The notes under the pieces are model-generated. The model did no database searches. It was not told the DNA's origin and saw nothing but the letters and a program-made list of their open reading frames with translations. Source: JARYGU01 sp033795365 (GTDB lineage: Bacteria; Pseudomonadota; Alphaproteobacteria; Rhizobiales; Rhizobiaceae). Taken from it: a stretch of DNA of 64,000 nt. The translations under genes and the position numbers were made by a program. Location: contig JARYGU010000002.1 of the NCBI GenBank assembly GCA_033795365.1, positions 124,001 through 188,000 on the forward strand, read 5' to 3'. Shown piece after piece: positions 18,103 to 26,425 of the stretch. Positions within the stretch are counted from its first letter, which is position 1. The number at the start of each line of letters is the position of its first letter.

Positions 18103-19514
18103 AGATGCCGCAGAGCATAGGGCTCGTTCATTTCATCGGTATCGGCGGCATCGGCATGAGCGGGATCGCGGAGGTCCTGCATAATCTCGGCCATCGCGTG
18201 CAGGGCTCCGACCAGTCGGACAGCGCCAACGTTCAGCGTCTTCGCGACAAGGGCATCGAGGTTTTCGTCGGCCACAAGGCGGAAAATCTCGGCGATGCCG
18301 AGGTCGTCGTCGTCTCGACCGCGATCAAGAAGAACAATCCCGAGCTCGCCGCCGCGCGCGAAAAGCTTCTGCCCGTCGTGCGGCGCGCCGAAATGCTTGC
18401 CGAGCTCATGCGCTTCCGCAACGCGATCGCGATCGGCGGCACGCACGGCAAGACCACCACGACATCGATGGTCGCCACCCTGCTAGAGGCCGGCGGGCTC
18501 GATCCCACAGTCATCAATGGCGGCATCATCAACGCCTACGGCACCAATGCCCGCATGGGCGAGGGCGAGTGGATGGTGGTCGAGGCCGACGAATCCGACG
18601 GGACCTTCCTCAAGCTTCCCGCCGATGTCGCCGTCGTCACCAATATCGATCCAGAGCATCTGGACCACTACGGCACCTTCGATGCGGTACGCGCCGCCTT
18701 CCGGCAGTTCGTCGAGAACGTACCGTTCTACGGCTTCGGCGTGATGTGCCTCGACCATCCGGAAGTTCAGGCAATGGTCAGCCGTATCGAAGACCGCAAG
18801 GTCATCACCTATGGCGAGAATCCGCAGGCCGACGTGCGCTTCGGCAATATCCGCATGGACGGCGCGACCTCTGTCTTCGATGTGGAAATCCGCCGCCGGC
18901 GCACCGGGCAGGTGATATCGCTCAAGGATTTGCGCCTGCCGATGCCGGGGCGGCACAATGTCTCCAACGCAACGGCAGCGATCGCCGTCGCGCAGCGCCT
19001 CGGCATCAGTCCGGAAGCAATCACCAACGGGCTCGCCTCCTTTGGCGGAGTGAAACGCCGCTTCACGCTGACGGGCGAATGGAACGGCGTGAGCGTCTAT
19101 GACGATTACGGGCATCATCCCGTCGAGATCAAGGCGGTGCTGAAGGCGGCGCGCGAGGCCTGCAAGGGCCGGATCATCGCGGTGCACCAGCCGCATCGCT
19201 ACAGCCGCGTCCACAGCCTGTTCGAGGAGTTCGCGGGCTGCTTCAACGATGCCGACACGATCATGATCGCACCGATCTATGCGGCGGGCGAGGAACCGAT
19301 CGACGGCGTGACGGCGGAGGAGCTGGTTTCGCGCATCAAATCCGGCGGACATCGCGACGCCCGCTTCCTTGCCGGCCCGGATATACTCGCATCCAACGTC
19401 GCCACCATTGCTAAGCCGGGTGACTTTGTGGTTCTCTTGGGAGCAGGCAGCATTACCTATTGGGCTGCGGCACTTCCAAAGGAACTCGCGAGCATTTCAG
19501 GACAGATGGCATGA
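18099..19514 (+). CDS. murC: UDP-MurNAc--L-alanine ligase
   Basis: 471 aa first Mur ligase, adding L-Ala to UDP-MurNAc. HFIGIGGIGMSGIAEVL at the N-terminus binds UDP-sugar, the P-loop GTHGKTT is at 114-120, EADESDGTFLKL and NIDPEHLDHYGTFD lie in the central domain, and DDYGHHPVEIKAVL and HQPHRYSR in the C-terminal domain. The start ATGA overlaps murG and the end ATGA overlaps murB, so murG-murC-murB are coupled. Confidence 0.96.
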   Translation: MKMPQSIGLVHFIGIGGIGMSGIAEVLHNLGHRVQGSDQSDSANVQRLRDKGIEVFVGHKAENLGDAEVVVVSTAIKKNNPELAAAREKLLPVVRRAEMLAELMRFRNAIAIGGTHGKTTTTSMVATLLEAGGLDPTVINGGIINAYGTNARMGEGEWMVVEADESDGTFLKLPADVAVVTNIDPEHLDHYGTFDAVRAAFRQFVENVPFYGFGVMCLDHPEVQAMVSRIEDRKVITYGENPQADVRFGNIRMDGATSVFDVEIRRRRTGQVISLKDLRLPMPGRHNVSNATAAIAVAQRLGISPEAITNGLASFGGVKRRFTLTGEWNGVSVYDDYGHHPVEIKAVLKAAREACKGRIIAVHQPHRYSRVHSLFEEFAGCFNDADTIMIAPIYAAGEEPIDGVTAEELVSRIKSGGHRDARFLAGPDILASNVATIAKPGDFVVLLGAGSITYWAAALPKELASISGQMA

Positions 19515-20485
19515 AACAGGTGGATGGTGAGAAGCTGCTGGCGTCGCTCGGCGACGGCATCAAGGAAGTACGCGGTCGCCTGACGCCTGATGCGCCGATG
19601 GAGCGCGTCACCTGGTTTCGCGCCGGCGGGCTTGCCGAACTGATGTTCCATCCGCATGACGAGGACGATCTCTCTACCTTCCTGAAGCTCGTGCCCGAAG
19701 ACGTTCCGATCACCGTCATCGGTGTCGGCTCCAACCTTCTGGTACGCGACGGCGGAATTCCCGGTATCGTCATCCGGCTGTCGGCCAAGGGTTTCGGCGA
19801 TCTCGAGATCGCGGGTGAAAACAGGATCAAGGCCGGCGCCATCTGCCCGGACAAGAACATCGCGGCGATGGCGCTCGATCACGGCATTTCCGGCTTCGAG
19901 TTCTATTACGGCATCCCAGGCTCCATCGGCGGAGCGCTCAGGATGAATGCGGGCGCGAACGGCGGGGAGACGAAGGACCTTGTCGTCGAAGTGCACGCGG
20001 TCGACCGCAAGGGCGAGCGTCACGTTCTTTCCAACGCCGAGATGGGTTACGGCTACCGCCATTCCTCGGCGCCGCAGGGCCTGATCTTCACGCACGCCCT
20101 CTTCGAGGGCGCGGCCGGAGACAAGACGGAGATACGCACCAAGATGGATGCGGTCCGCCAGCATCGCGAGACCGTTCAGCCGATCCGTGAAAAGACGGGT
20201 GGCTCAACCTTCAAGAATCCGGATGGCAATTCGGCCTGGAAGCTGATCGACGAGGCGGGCTGCCGGGGGCTGATGATCGGCGGTGCGCAGATGTCGCCGA
20301 TGCATTGCAACTTCATGATCAACACCGGGCAGGCGACGGGCTACGAGCTCGAATATCTGGGCGAGACCGTCCGCAGCCGCGTTCTCGAACATTCCGGCGT
20401 CATGCTGCAATGGGAGATCAAGCGCATCGGCAAATTCATGCCGGGCTATGAGGTCAAGGAATTCCTCGGCAGGGCGCTGGCCTGA
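19511..20485 (+). CDS. murB: UDP-N-acetylenolpyruvoylglucosamine reductase
   Basis: 324 aa FAD enzyme reducing UDP-GlcNAc-enolpyruvate to UDP-MurNAc with NADPH. FAD-binding motifs are VIGVGSNLLVRDGGIPG and YGIPGSIGGALRMNAGANGG; GGSTFKNP carries the catalytic Ser; the N-terminal TWFRAGG is typical. The ATG at 19511 overlaps the murC stop. It closes the first dcw transcript: a strong terminator follows at 20509. Confidence 0.96.
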   Translation: MKQVDGEKLLASLGDGIKEVRGRLTPDAPMERVTWFRAGGLAELMFHPHDEDDLSTFLKLVPEDVPITVIGVGSNLLVRDGGIPGIVIRLSAKGFGDLEIAGENRIKAGAICPDKNIAAMALDHGISGFEFYYGIPGSIGGALRMNAGANGGETKDLVVEVHAVDRKGERHVLSNAEMGYGYRHSSAPQGLIFTHALFEGAAGDKTEIRTKMDAVRQHRETVQPIREKTGGSTFKNPDGNSAWKLIDEAGCRGLMIGGAQMSPMHCNFMINTGQATGYELEYLGETVRSRVLEHSGVMLQWEIKRIGKFMPGYEVKEFLGRALA

Positions 20486-20508
20486 GGCTGAAGGCAGTGT
20501 TCCGAATT

Positions 20509-20549
20509 CGACGCCGCGCAGCCTTTTTCGGTGCGCGGCGTCGCTTTTT
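20509..20549 (+). terminator. Intrinsic terminator of the mraZ-murB operon
   Basis: A 12-bp perfect stem, 20509-20520 with 20532-20543, is followed by a T5 run at 20545-20549. It separates the first dcw segment from the inserted MFS gene on the other strand and may also serve that gene. Confidence 0.85.
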
Positions 20550-20558
20550 GAGCGAGGC

Positions 20559-21863
20559 TTAGACCTCTTCCTTGCCTGACAGAAGGATACAGGCAAGCGT
20601 GATCACGGCCGCAGCACCGAGATAGTAGCCGACATAGGTCATTCCGTAGTTCACCTGCAGCCAGGTGGCGATATAGGGTGCCAGCGAAGCGCCGAAGATG
20701 CCTGCGAAGTTGAAGGTGATCGACGCCCCGGTATAGCGAACCTTCGTCGGGAAGGGGGCGGCAAGCGCCGTGCCGATCAGCCCGTAAGTCATGCCCATCA
20801 GCGCCATCGCGAAAACGACGAAGATGAAGATGCCCGTTTCGCCGCCGGTCATCAGGCCCGGCAGGAAGAACGAGAAGATGCCGATCAGCACCGTCGTCGC
20901 GATCAGGATCTCGCGGCGGCCGAATCTTTCGGCAAGCTTTCCGGCGATCGGGATGAAGATGCCGAAGAGGATCGAGCCGACGATCTGCACTTCGAGCGCT
21001 TCCACGAACGGGATTCCCAGAACCTTGATGTTGTAGGACAGCAGATAGGCCGAGCCGATATAGAAAAGCACGAAGGTTGCCAGCGCGACGAAGGTGCCGA
21101 GCACGAGGCTGCGCTTGTGGTTGCGGAAGAGTTCCGCCACCGGAACCTCGACGCGCTCGTGCTTTTCGATCGCTTTCTGGAAGGCCGGCGTCTCGGTGAT
21201 CGAGAGCCGGACCCAAAGGCCGACGACGATCAGGAGGATCGAGGCGATGAAAGGCACGCGCCAGCCCCAGCTCAGGAGCGCTTCCTGCGACATGAAATGC
21301 AGGAGGATCCAGAAGACGCCGGAGGAAAGAAAGAGGCCGACGGGGGCGCCGAGCTGCGGGAACATGCCGTACCAGCTGCGCTTGCCTTCCGGTGCGTTTT
21401 CCGTCGCAAGCAGCACCGCTCCGCCCCATTCGCCGCCGAGGCCGAAGCCTTGGCCGAAGCGGCACAGCGCGAGCAGCAGCGGCGCCAGCACGCCGATCGT
21501 CTCATAGGAGGGCAGAAGGCCGATGATGACCGTCGAGATGCCCATGGTCAGAAGGGCCGCGACGAGTGTCGTCTTGCGGCCGATGCGATCGCCGTAATGG
21601 CCGAAGACCACTGCACCGAGCGGGCGGGCGAAGAAAGCGATCGAGAAGGTCGCGAAGGAGGCGAGCAGCGCCGTCGTCGGATCGTTGTTCGGGAAGAACA
21701 GCGTCGGGAAGACCAGAACGGCCGCCGTCGCATAGACATAGAAGTCGAAGAATTCGATGGTTGTCCCGACCAGACTTGCGAAGAGAACGCGTGCCGGAGA
21801 ATTCACGGCGGAAGCGTTTGAATGCGGTGTGATCGGCGACACTGTTGAAGAAGCGTCACTCAT
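20559..21863 (-). CDS. MFS transporter of the metabolite:H+ symporter (MHS/ProP-ShiA) type
   Basis: 434 aa inner-membrane secondary transporter with about 12 helices. Family marks are VGTTIEFFDFYVYATAA in helix 1 and GHYGDRIGRKTTL in the helix 2-3 loop. Also present are RFGQGFGLGGEWGGAVLLATENAP in helices 4-5 and RVPFIASI and RYTGASITFNFAGIFGASLAPYI late in the protein. Substrates of this group include dicarboxylates, shikimate and betaines; none can be assigned. It lies on the opposite strand within the dcw region, between murB and aqpZ. Confidence 0.88.
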   Translation of the reverse strand: MSDASSTVSPITPHSNASAVNSPARVLFASLVGTTIEFFDFYVYATAAVLVFPTLFFPNNDPTTALLASFATFSIAFFARPLGAVVFGHYGDRIGRKTTLVAALLTMGISTVIIGLLPSYETIGVLAPLLLALCRFGQGFGLGGEWGGAVLLATENAPEGKRSWYGMFPQLGAPVGLFLSSGVFWILLHFMSQEALLSWGWRVPFIASILLIVVGLWVRLSITETPAFQKAIEKHERVEVPVAELFRNHKRSLVLGTFVALATFVLFYIGSAYLLSYNIKVLGIPFVEALEVQIVGSILFGIFIPIAGKLAERFGRREILIATTVLIGIFSFFLPGLMTGGETGIFIFVVFAMALMGMTYGLIGTALAAPFPTKVRYTGASITFNFAGIFGASLAPYIATWLQVNYGMTYVGYYLGAAAVITLACILLSGKEEV

Positions 21864-22158
21864 TAGGATTATGCCTGTATTGTGGAATATTTGCCGTCTT
21901 GGGAGGCAGCGCAGGCGTTTCCTACCGCAACTCGGCCGTCGGCGAAACAGAAAATCGCAGTGAAAGCCTGAAAAAGCGCACTTCTGAAAGGTTGCCGAAT
22001 CCGACCGCCTTTAAGCATGCCTGCCTTGTTTTTCAGCAGATATGTTCAGGTTGCGTATGCATGCATCTTCCACTTGTTGAAATTTGACGACATTGTGGCG
22101 ATCGCGCGGTGCGCAACGCCCGTGATTCGGTTTCGGGCGCTTTTGGAAAGGGGATATC

Positions 22159-22845
22159 ATGTTCAAGAAGCTCTCTGCCGAGTTTCTCGGCACGTTCTGG
22201 CTGGTTTTCGGAGGCTGCGGCAGCGCAGTGCTCGCTACCGCATTTCCGCAGGTAGGCATCGGCCTCCTCGGCGTTTCCTTCGCGTTCGGTTTGACGGTGT
22301 TGACGATGGCCTACGCGGTCGGCGGCATATCGGGCGGTCATTTCAATCCCGCCGTTTCGGTCGGATTGACGATCGCCGGCAAGTTCCCGGCCTCCAGCCT
22401 CGTGCCTTACATCATCGCACAGGTGGTCGGGGGCATCGTGGCGGCGGCGGTGCTCTATCTCATCGCGAGCGGCAAGGCCGACTTCCAGCTCGGCGGTTTT
22501 GCATCCAACGGCTATGGCGAGCATTCGCCGGGCGGTTATTCCCTGACTGCGGCGCTGGTGGTGGAAGTGGTCATGACCTTCTTCTTCATCTTCATCATTC
22601 TCGGCGCCACCAGCGGCCGGGTTCCCGCCGGGTTTGCGCCGATCGCGATCGGCCTGGCGCTGACCCTCATCCACCTCGTATCCATTCCGGTCACGAACAC
22701 CTCGGTCAATCCGGCGCGTTCGACGGGTGTGGCTCTCTTCGTCGGCGATTGGGCGATTGCCCAGCTCTGGCTCTTCTGGGTGGCGCCGATCGTGGGTGCG
22801 ATCCTCGGCGGTATCGTCTGGAAAGCCGTCGGCGAAGACGACTGA
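22159..22845 (+). CDS. aqpZ: Aquaporin Z
   Basis: 228 aa water channel with six membrane helices and two half-helices. Both pore motifs are intact: NPA at 63-65 (GGHFNPAVS) and NPA at 184-186 (TSVNPARST), the second with the selectivity-filter Arg directly after it. SAEFLGTFWLVFGGCGSAV at the N-terminus is typical of AqpZ rather than GlpF. An AAAGGGG-type ribosome site precedes the ATG. It is monocistronic, with a terminator at 22872, and does not belong functionally to the dcw genes around it. Confidence 0.96.
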   Translation: MFKKLSAEFLGTFWLVFGGCGSAVLATAFPQVGIGLLGVSFAFGLTVLTMAYAVGGISGGHFNPAVSVGLTIAGKFPASSLVPYIIAQVVGGIVAAAVLYLIASGKADFQLGGFASNGYGEHSPGGYSLTAALVVEVVMTFFFIFIILGATSGRVPAGFAPIAIGLALTLIHLVSIPVTNTSVNPARSTGVALFVGDWAIAQLWLFWVAPIVGAILGGIVWKAVGEDD

Positions 22846-22871
22846 CACAGCCTGCAGGTTCCAGATCAAAT

Positions 22872-22901
22872 GCCCGTCCCGCTTCGCCGGGGCGGGCTTT
22901 T
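22872..22901 (+). terminator. Intrinsic terminator of aqpZ
   Basis: Stem 22872-22881 with 22888-22897 (one G-T pair), loop CTTCGC, then TTTT. Confidence 0.85.
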
Positions 22902-22948
22902 CATTGCAAGGTCGGGTCATCACGCTCTTGCGTCATGCGCAACTCTCT

Positions 22949-23100
22949 GATTCTGGAAGGGGAATCGCAAAGCGGTTTGATTCGTCCCTGAAGAATTTTA
23001 GGCTTCGCTTCACTAAGGTTAACGAAAGTAAACGCTTCATTAACCATAATGTCGCTCTAGTGGAGCTATCTCGTCTGTCGAGTCGGATCGAAACGGAATC
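22949..23100 (+). promoter_or_regulatory. ddl-ftsQAZ control region: five GANTC sites and a CtrA-like site
   Basis: GANTC, the CcrM methylation target, occurs at 22949-22953, 22962-22966, 22979-22983, 23080-23084 and 23096-23100. Between them, TAAA-N7-TTAA at 23029-23043 overlaps a full TTAACCAT half-site (23040-23047), matching the CtrA consensus with one mismatch. A further TTAA lies at 23019. The region sits directly before ddl, the first gene of the ftsQAZ segment. Confidence 0.6.
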
Positions 23101-23149
23101 AGATCCGCGCAAGGCGAGTTGAGGCAGTGTACGGTCGTCGGAGGTGTTG

Positions 23150-24076
23150 ATGAGCGCGAAGCATGTGGCGATGCTTATGGGTGGATTCTCGTCGGAAAGG
23201 CCGGTCAGCCTTTCCACGGGCACCGCTTGCGCCGATGCCCTCGAGGCGGAAGGCTACCGCGTCACGCGCGTCGACGTGGATCATGACATCGCAAGCACGC
23301 TCGCCGAGTTGAAGCCGGATGTCGCCTTCAATGCGCTTCACGGTCCGTTCGGCGAGGACGGCACCATTCAGGGCATCCTCGAATATCTGCAGGTACCCTA
23401 TACTCACTCCGGCGTGCTCGCCTCGGCTCTTGCCATGGACAAGGCGCAGGCGAAAATCGTTGCGAAGGCGGCGGGAATTCCCGTTGCCGAACAGCGCCTG
23501 ATGAGCCGGTTCGATTTCACATCCGTGCACCCGATCAAGCCGCCCTATGTCGTCAAGCCGGTGACCGAAGGGTCTTCCTTCGGCGTCGTCATCGTCAAGG
23601 AGGATCAGTCCCATCCGCCGCAGGTGATCACTTCCGACGAATGGCGTTACGGCGACCGGGTGATGGTCGAGCGTTACGTCCACGGCCGGGAACTGACGTG
23701 CGGCGTCATGGGCGATGTCGCGCTCGGCGTGACGGAAATCATACCCCAGGGCCACAGCTTCTACGATTATGATTCCAAATATGTAAAAGGCGGCTCAAAA
23801 CACGTCATCCCGGCGCAAATTTCACCGAATATTTACCAAAAAATACAAACACTCGCACTCAAGGCGCATCAAGCGATCGGGTGCCGTGGCGTTAGCCGTT
23901 CCGACTTTCGTTACGACGACCGTTTTTCCGAGAATGGCGAACTTGTGTGGCTGGAGATCAATACCCAGCCGGGCATGACGCCCACTTCCCTGGTGCCCGA
24001 AATGGCCGTTCATGCCGGCCATTCCTTTGGTGAATTTCTGAGCTGGATCGTGGAGGACGCCTCGTGTTTGCGTTGA
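23150..24076 (+). CDS. ddl: D-alanine--D-alanine ligase
   Basis: 308 aa ATP-grasp enzyme making the D-Ala-D-Ala used by MurF. HVAMLMGGFSSERPVSLSTG at the N-terminus holds the family GG.S.E motif, HGPFGEDGTIQG and YTHSGVLASALAMDK follow, KPVTEGSSFGV is the ATP loop, and LEINTQPGMTPTSL contains the metal-binding Glu/Asn and substrate-binding end. The ATG at 23150 is chosen over an in-frame GTG at 23144 because GGAGG lies at 23140-23144, ideally spaced. The end overlaps the GTG start of ftsQ by 13 nt. Confidence 0.96.
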   Translation: MSAKHVAMLMGGFSSERPVSLSTGTACADALEAEGYRVTRVDVDHDIASTLAELKPDVAFNALHGPFGEDGTIQGILEYLQVPYTHSGVLASALAMDKAQAKIVAKAAGIPVAEQRLMSRFDFTSVHPIKPPYVVKPVTEGSSFGVVIVKEDQSHPPQVITSDEWRYGDRVMVERYVHGRELTCGVMGDVALGVTEIIPQGHSFYDYDSKYVKGGSKHVIPAQISPNIYQKIQTLALKAHQAIGCRGVSRSDFRYDDRFSENGELVWLEINTQPGMTPTSLVPEMAVHAGHSFGEFLSWIVEDASCLR

Positions 24077-24996
24077 CCGTCGGAAAGAGAGACAGGATGC
24101 GCCGCGCGGGCGCTGCCGGCCTCCCGGAGGCGGAAGGTGCGCGCGTGCTGCCGCGCCCGCTGCGGCGGATCGTTCGCTTCATCATCAGCCTTGCCGTGGG
24201 CCGGGTGCATATTCCGCGCCATACCGGAACGATTGCCGCCGGAGCCTTTTTTGCCGTCACCGGGTTTTACGGCATGTCGCTTGGCGGGCACTCGCAGGAT
24301 TTCGCGCAGGCTACGACCGCAGCCGTCGGTTTTGCCATCGAGGACGTGAAGGTTTCGGGCAATCGCGAGACATCCGAGATCGACATCCTGGAGCAGCTCG
24401 GTCTCGACGGCACCACGTCGCTCGTGGCGCTCGACGTCGAGGAGGCACGCAAGCAGCTTGCCGTTCTGCCATGGGTCGAGGACGTGTCCGTGCGCAAGGT
24501 CTATCCGGGCACGATCGAAATCCACCTCAGGGAGCGTGAAGCGTTCGCCATCTGGCAGCACGGGAGCGATCTCTCGCTGATCGAGAGAAACGGCAGCGTG
24601 ATTGCGCCGCTTCGCGACAACAAATTCTCCACGCTGCCGCTCTTCGTCGGCCGCGATGCCGAAACGGCGGCGGCCGAGTTCGACGAGCAGTTCTCCGACT
24701 GGCCGGAAATCAAGGCGCGGGTGAAGGCCTATGTGCGCGTGGCAAGCCGTCGCTGGGATCTGCGGCTGGACAACGGGATCATCGTCAAGCTTCCCGAACA
24801 CAATCTCCCGCGGGCCATGAACGTGCTTTCGACCATGGAGGCGGAGCAGGGGCTTCTGGAGCGCGACATCGCGGCCGTCGATCTGAGGCTTGAGGACAGG
24901 ACCACCGTTCGGCTGACCGAAGCGGCCGCAGAGCGCCGGAAGGAAGCGGTCGAGAAACGGGCGAAGGAATTGAAGAAGGCGGCAGCGCGCACATGA
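24064..24996 (+). CDS. ftsQ: Cell division protein FtsQ
   Basis: 310 aa bitopic divisome protein. An unusually long basic cytosolic N-terminus of about 55 residues is followed by one membrane helix (about 58-76) and a periplasmic POTRA domain beginning FAIEDVKVSGNRETSEIDIL, with LVALDVEEARKQLAVLPWVE. A FtsQ/DivIB beta domain follows. The C-terminus is a charged helix rich in Lys/Glu. Translation starts at a GTG inside the end of ddl; its stop overlaps the ftsA ATG. FtsQ links early and late division proteins. Confidence 0.93.
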   Translation: MFALTVGKRDRMRRAGAAGLPEAEGARVLPRPLRRIVRFIISLAVGRVHIPRHTGTIAAGAFFAVTGFYGMSLGGHSQDFAQATTAAVGFAIEDVKVSGNRETSEIDILEQLGLDGTTSLVALDVEEARKQLAVLPWVEDVSVRKVYPGTIEIHLREREAFAIWQHGSDLSLIERNGSVIAPLRDNKFSTLPLFVGRDAETAAAEFDEQFSDWPEIKARVKAYVRVASRRWDLRLDNGIIVKLPEHNLPRAMNVLSTMEAEQGLLERDIAAVDLRLEDRTTVRLTEAAAERRKEAVEKRAKELKKAAART

Positions 24997-26324
24997 GCAT
25001 ATTCGGTTCCTCCCATTTCGGTCTGCCTCGCCTGAAGCCGCTCTCATCGAAGCGGTCGCACATCGTTTCGGTCCTCGACATCGGCTCCACCAAGGTCGTC
25101 TGCATGATCGGGAAGCTGACGCCGCGGGCCGAAAGCGAGATTCTTCCCGGACGTACGCACAACATCGAGATCATCGGCATCGGTCATCAGAAGTCGCGTG
25201 GCGTGAAGAACGGCGTGATCGCCGATCTCGATGCCACCGAAAGCGTCGTCCGCCTTGCGGTCGACGCGGCCGAGCGCATGGCGGGGCTCACCATCGACAG
25301 CCTGATCGTCAACGTTTCGGCGGGCCGGCTGCAGAGCGACATCTATACCGCGACGATCGATCTGGGCGGACAGGAAGTCGACGCCAACGATCTTCGCAAG
25401 GTTCTCACCGCAGCCGGCCAGCAGTCGCTGCGCCAGGATCGCGCGATCCTGCACTCGCTGCCGACCGGCTTCTCGCTCGATGGCGAGCGCGGCATCCGCG
25501 ATCCGCTGTCGATGTTCGGCGACGTGCTTGGCGTCGACATGCATCTGCTGACCGCCGAAAGAACGGCTCTGAAGAACCTCGAGCTCTGCGTCAACCGTGC
25601 CCATCTCTCCGTCGAGGGGATCGTTGCGACGCCTTACGCCAGCGGCCTTTCGGCATTGGTGGACGACGAGATGGAACTCGGCTGCGCCTGCATAGACATG
25701 GGCGGCGGCACGACGACGATCTCCGTCTTTGCGGAAGGCAAGCTCGTCCATGCGGATGCGGTGGCGCTCGGCGGCCACCACGTGACGACGGACCTCGCCC
25801 GGGGCCTTTCCACCCGCATCGAAGATGCTGAGCGCCTGAAGGTCGTGCACGGCTCGGCACTCCCGAACAGCGCCGACGAGCGCGACATCGTCTCCATTCC
25901 GCCGATCGGCGAGGACGACCGGGACCAGCCGACCCATGTGCCGCGCGCACTGCTCTCGCGCATCGTGCGGGCGCGCATCGAGGAGACGCTGGAGCTCATC
26001 CGCGACCGCATCCAGCGCTCCGGTTTCTCCCCGATCGTCGGGAAGCGGATCGTGCTGACGGGTGGTGCAAGCCAGTTGACGGGCCTGCCGGAATCGGCGC
26101 GCCGCATCCTGGCCCGCAATGTCCGCATCGGACGGCCGCTCGGCGTATCGGGATTGCCTGCAGCGGCGAAGGGGCCGGCTTTTTCGACGGCTGTCGGGCT
26201 GATGATCTATCCGCAGGTCGCGGATATGGAAACGCATGCGTCGCAGGGCGGAGTGCTCTCGTCGCTTGCCGGTGGGAATGGCCGCATAGCCCGCATGGGA
26301 CAGTGGCTGAAGGAGAGTTTTTGA
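24993..26324 (+). CDS. ftsA: Cell division protein FtsA
   Basis: 443 aa actin-like membrane tether of FtsZ. The phosphate-1 loop is SVLDIGSTKVVCMIGKL near residues 28-45; the SHS2 (1C) insertion is marked by IIGIGHQKSRGVKNGVIADL; phosphate 2 is CIDMGGGTTTISVF; the adenosine motif is RIVLTGGASQLTGLPE. The C-terminal MGQWLKESF is the amphipathic membrane-targeting helix. ATGA overlap with ftsQ; ftsZ follows after about 100 nt. Confidence 0.96.
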   Translation: MSIFGSSHFGLPRLKPLSSKRSHIVSVLDIGSTKVVCMIGKLTPRAESEILPGRTHNIEIIGIGHQKSRGVKNGVIADLDATESVVRLAVDAAERMAGLTIDSLIVNVSAGRLQSDIYTATIDLGGQEVDANDLRKVLTAAGQQSLRQDRAILHSLPTGFSLDGERGIRDPLSMFGDVLGVDMHLLTAERTALKNLELCVNRAHLSVEGIVATPYASGLSALVDDEMELGCACIDMGGGTTTISVFAEGKLVHADAVALGGHHVTTDLARGLSTRIEDAERLKVVHGSALPNSADERDIVSIPPIGEDDRDQPTHVPRALLSRIVRARIEETLELIRDRIQRSGFSPIVGKRIVLTGGASQLTGLPESARRILARNVRIGRPLGVSGLPAAAKGPAFSTAVGLMIYPQVADMETHASQGGVLSSLAGGNGRIARMGQWLKESF

Positions 26325-26425
26325 CGGGTTTCCTGCCGCTGTGAAGCGCCGGGAAGAACCGACGAGGGAATTGAAGATTGACCGGCGGCGTGGCGATGCA
26401 GGCCGGAAACGAAAGGAACGGTACC

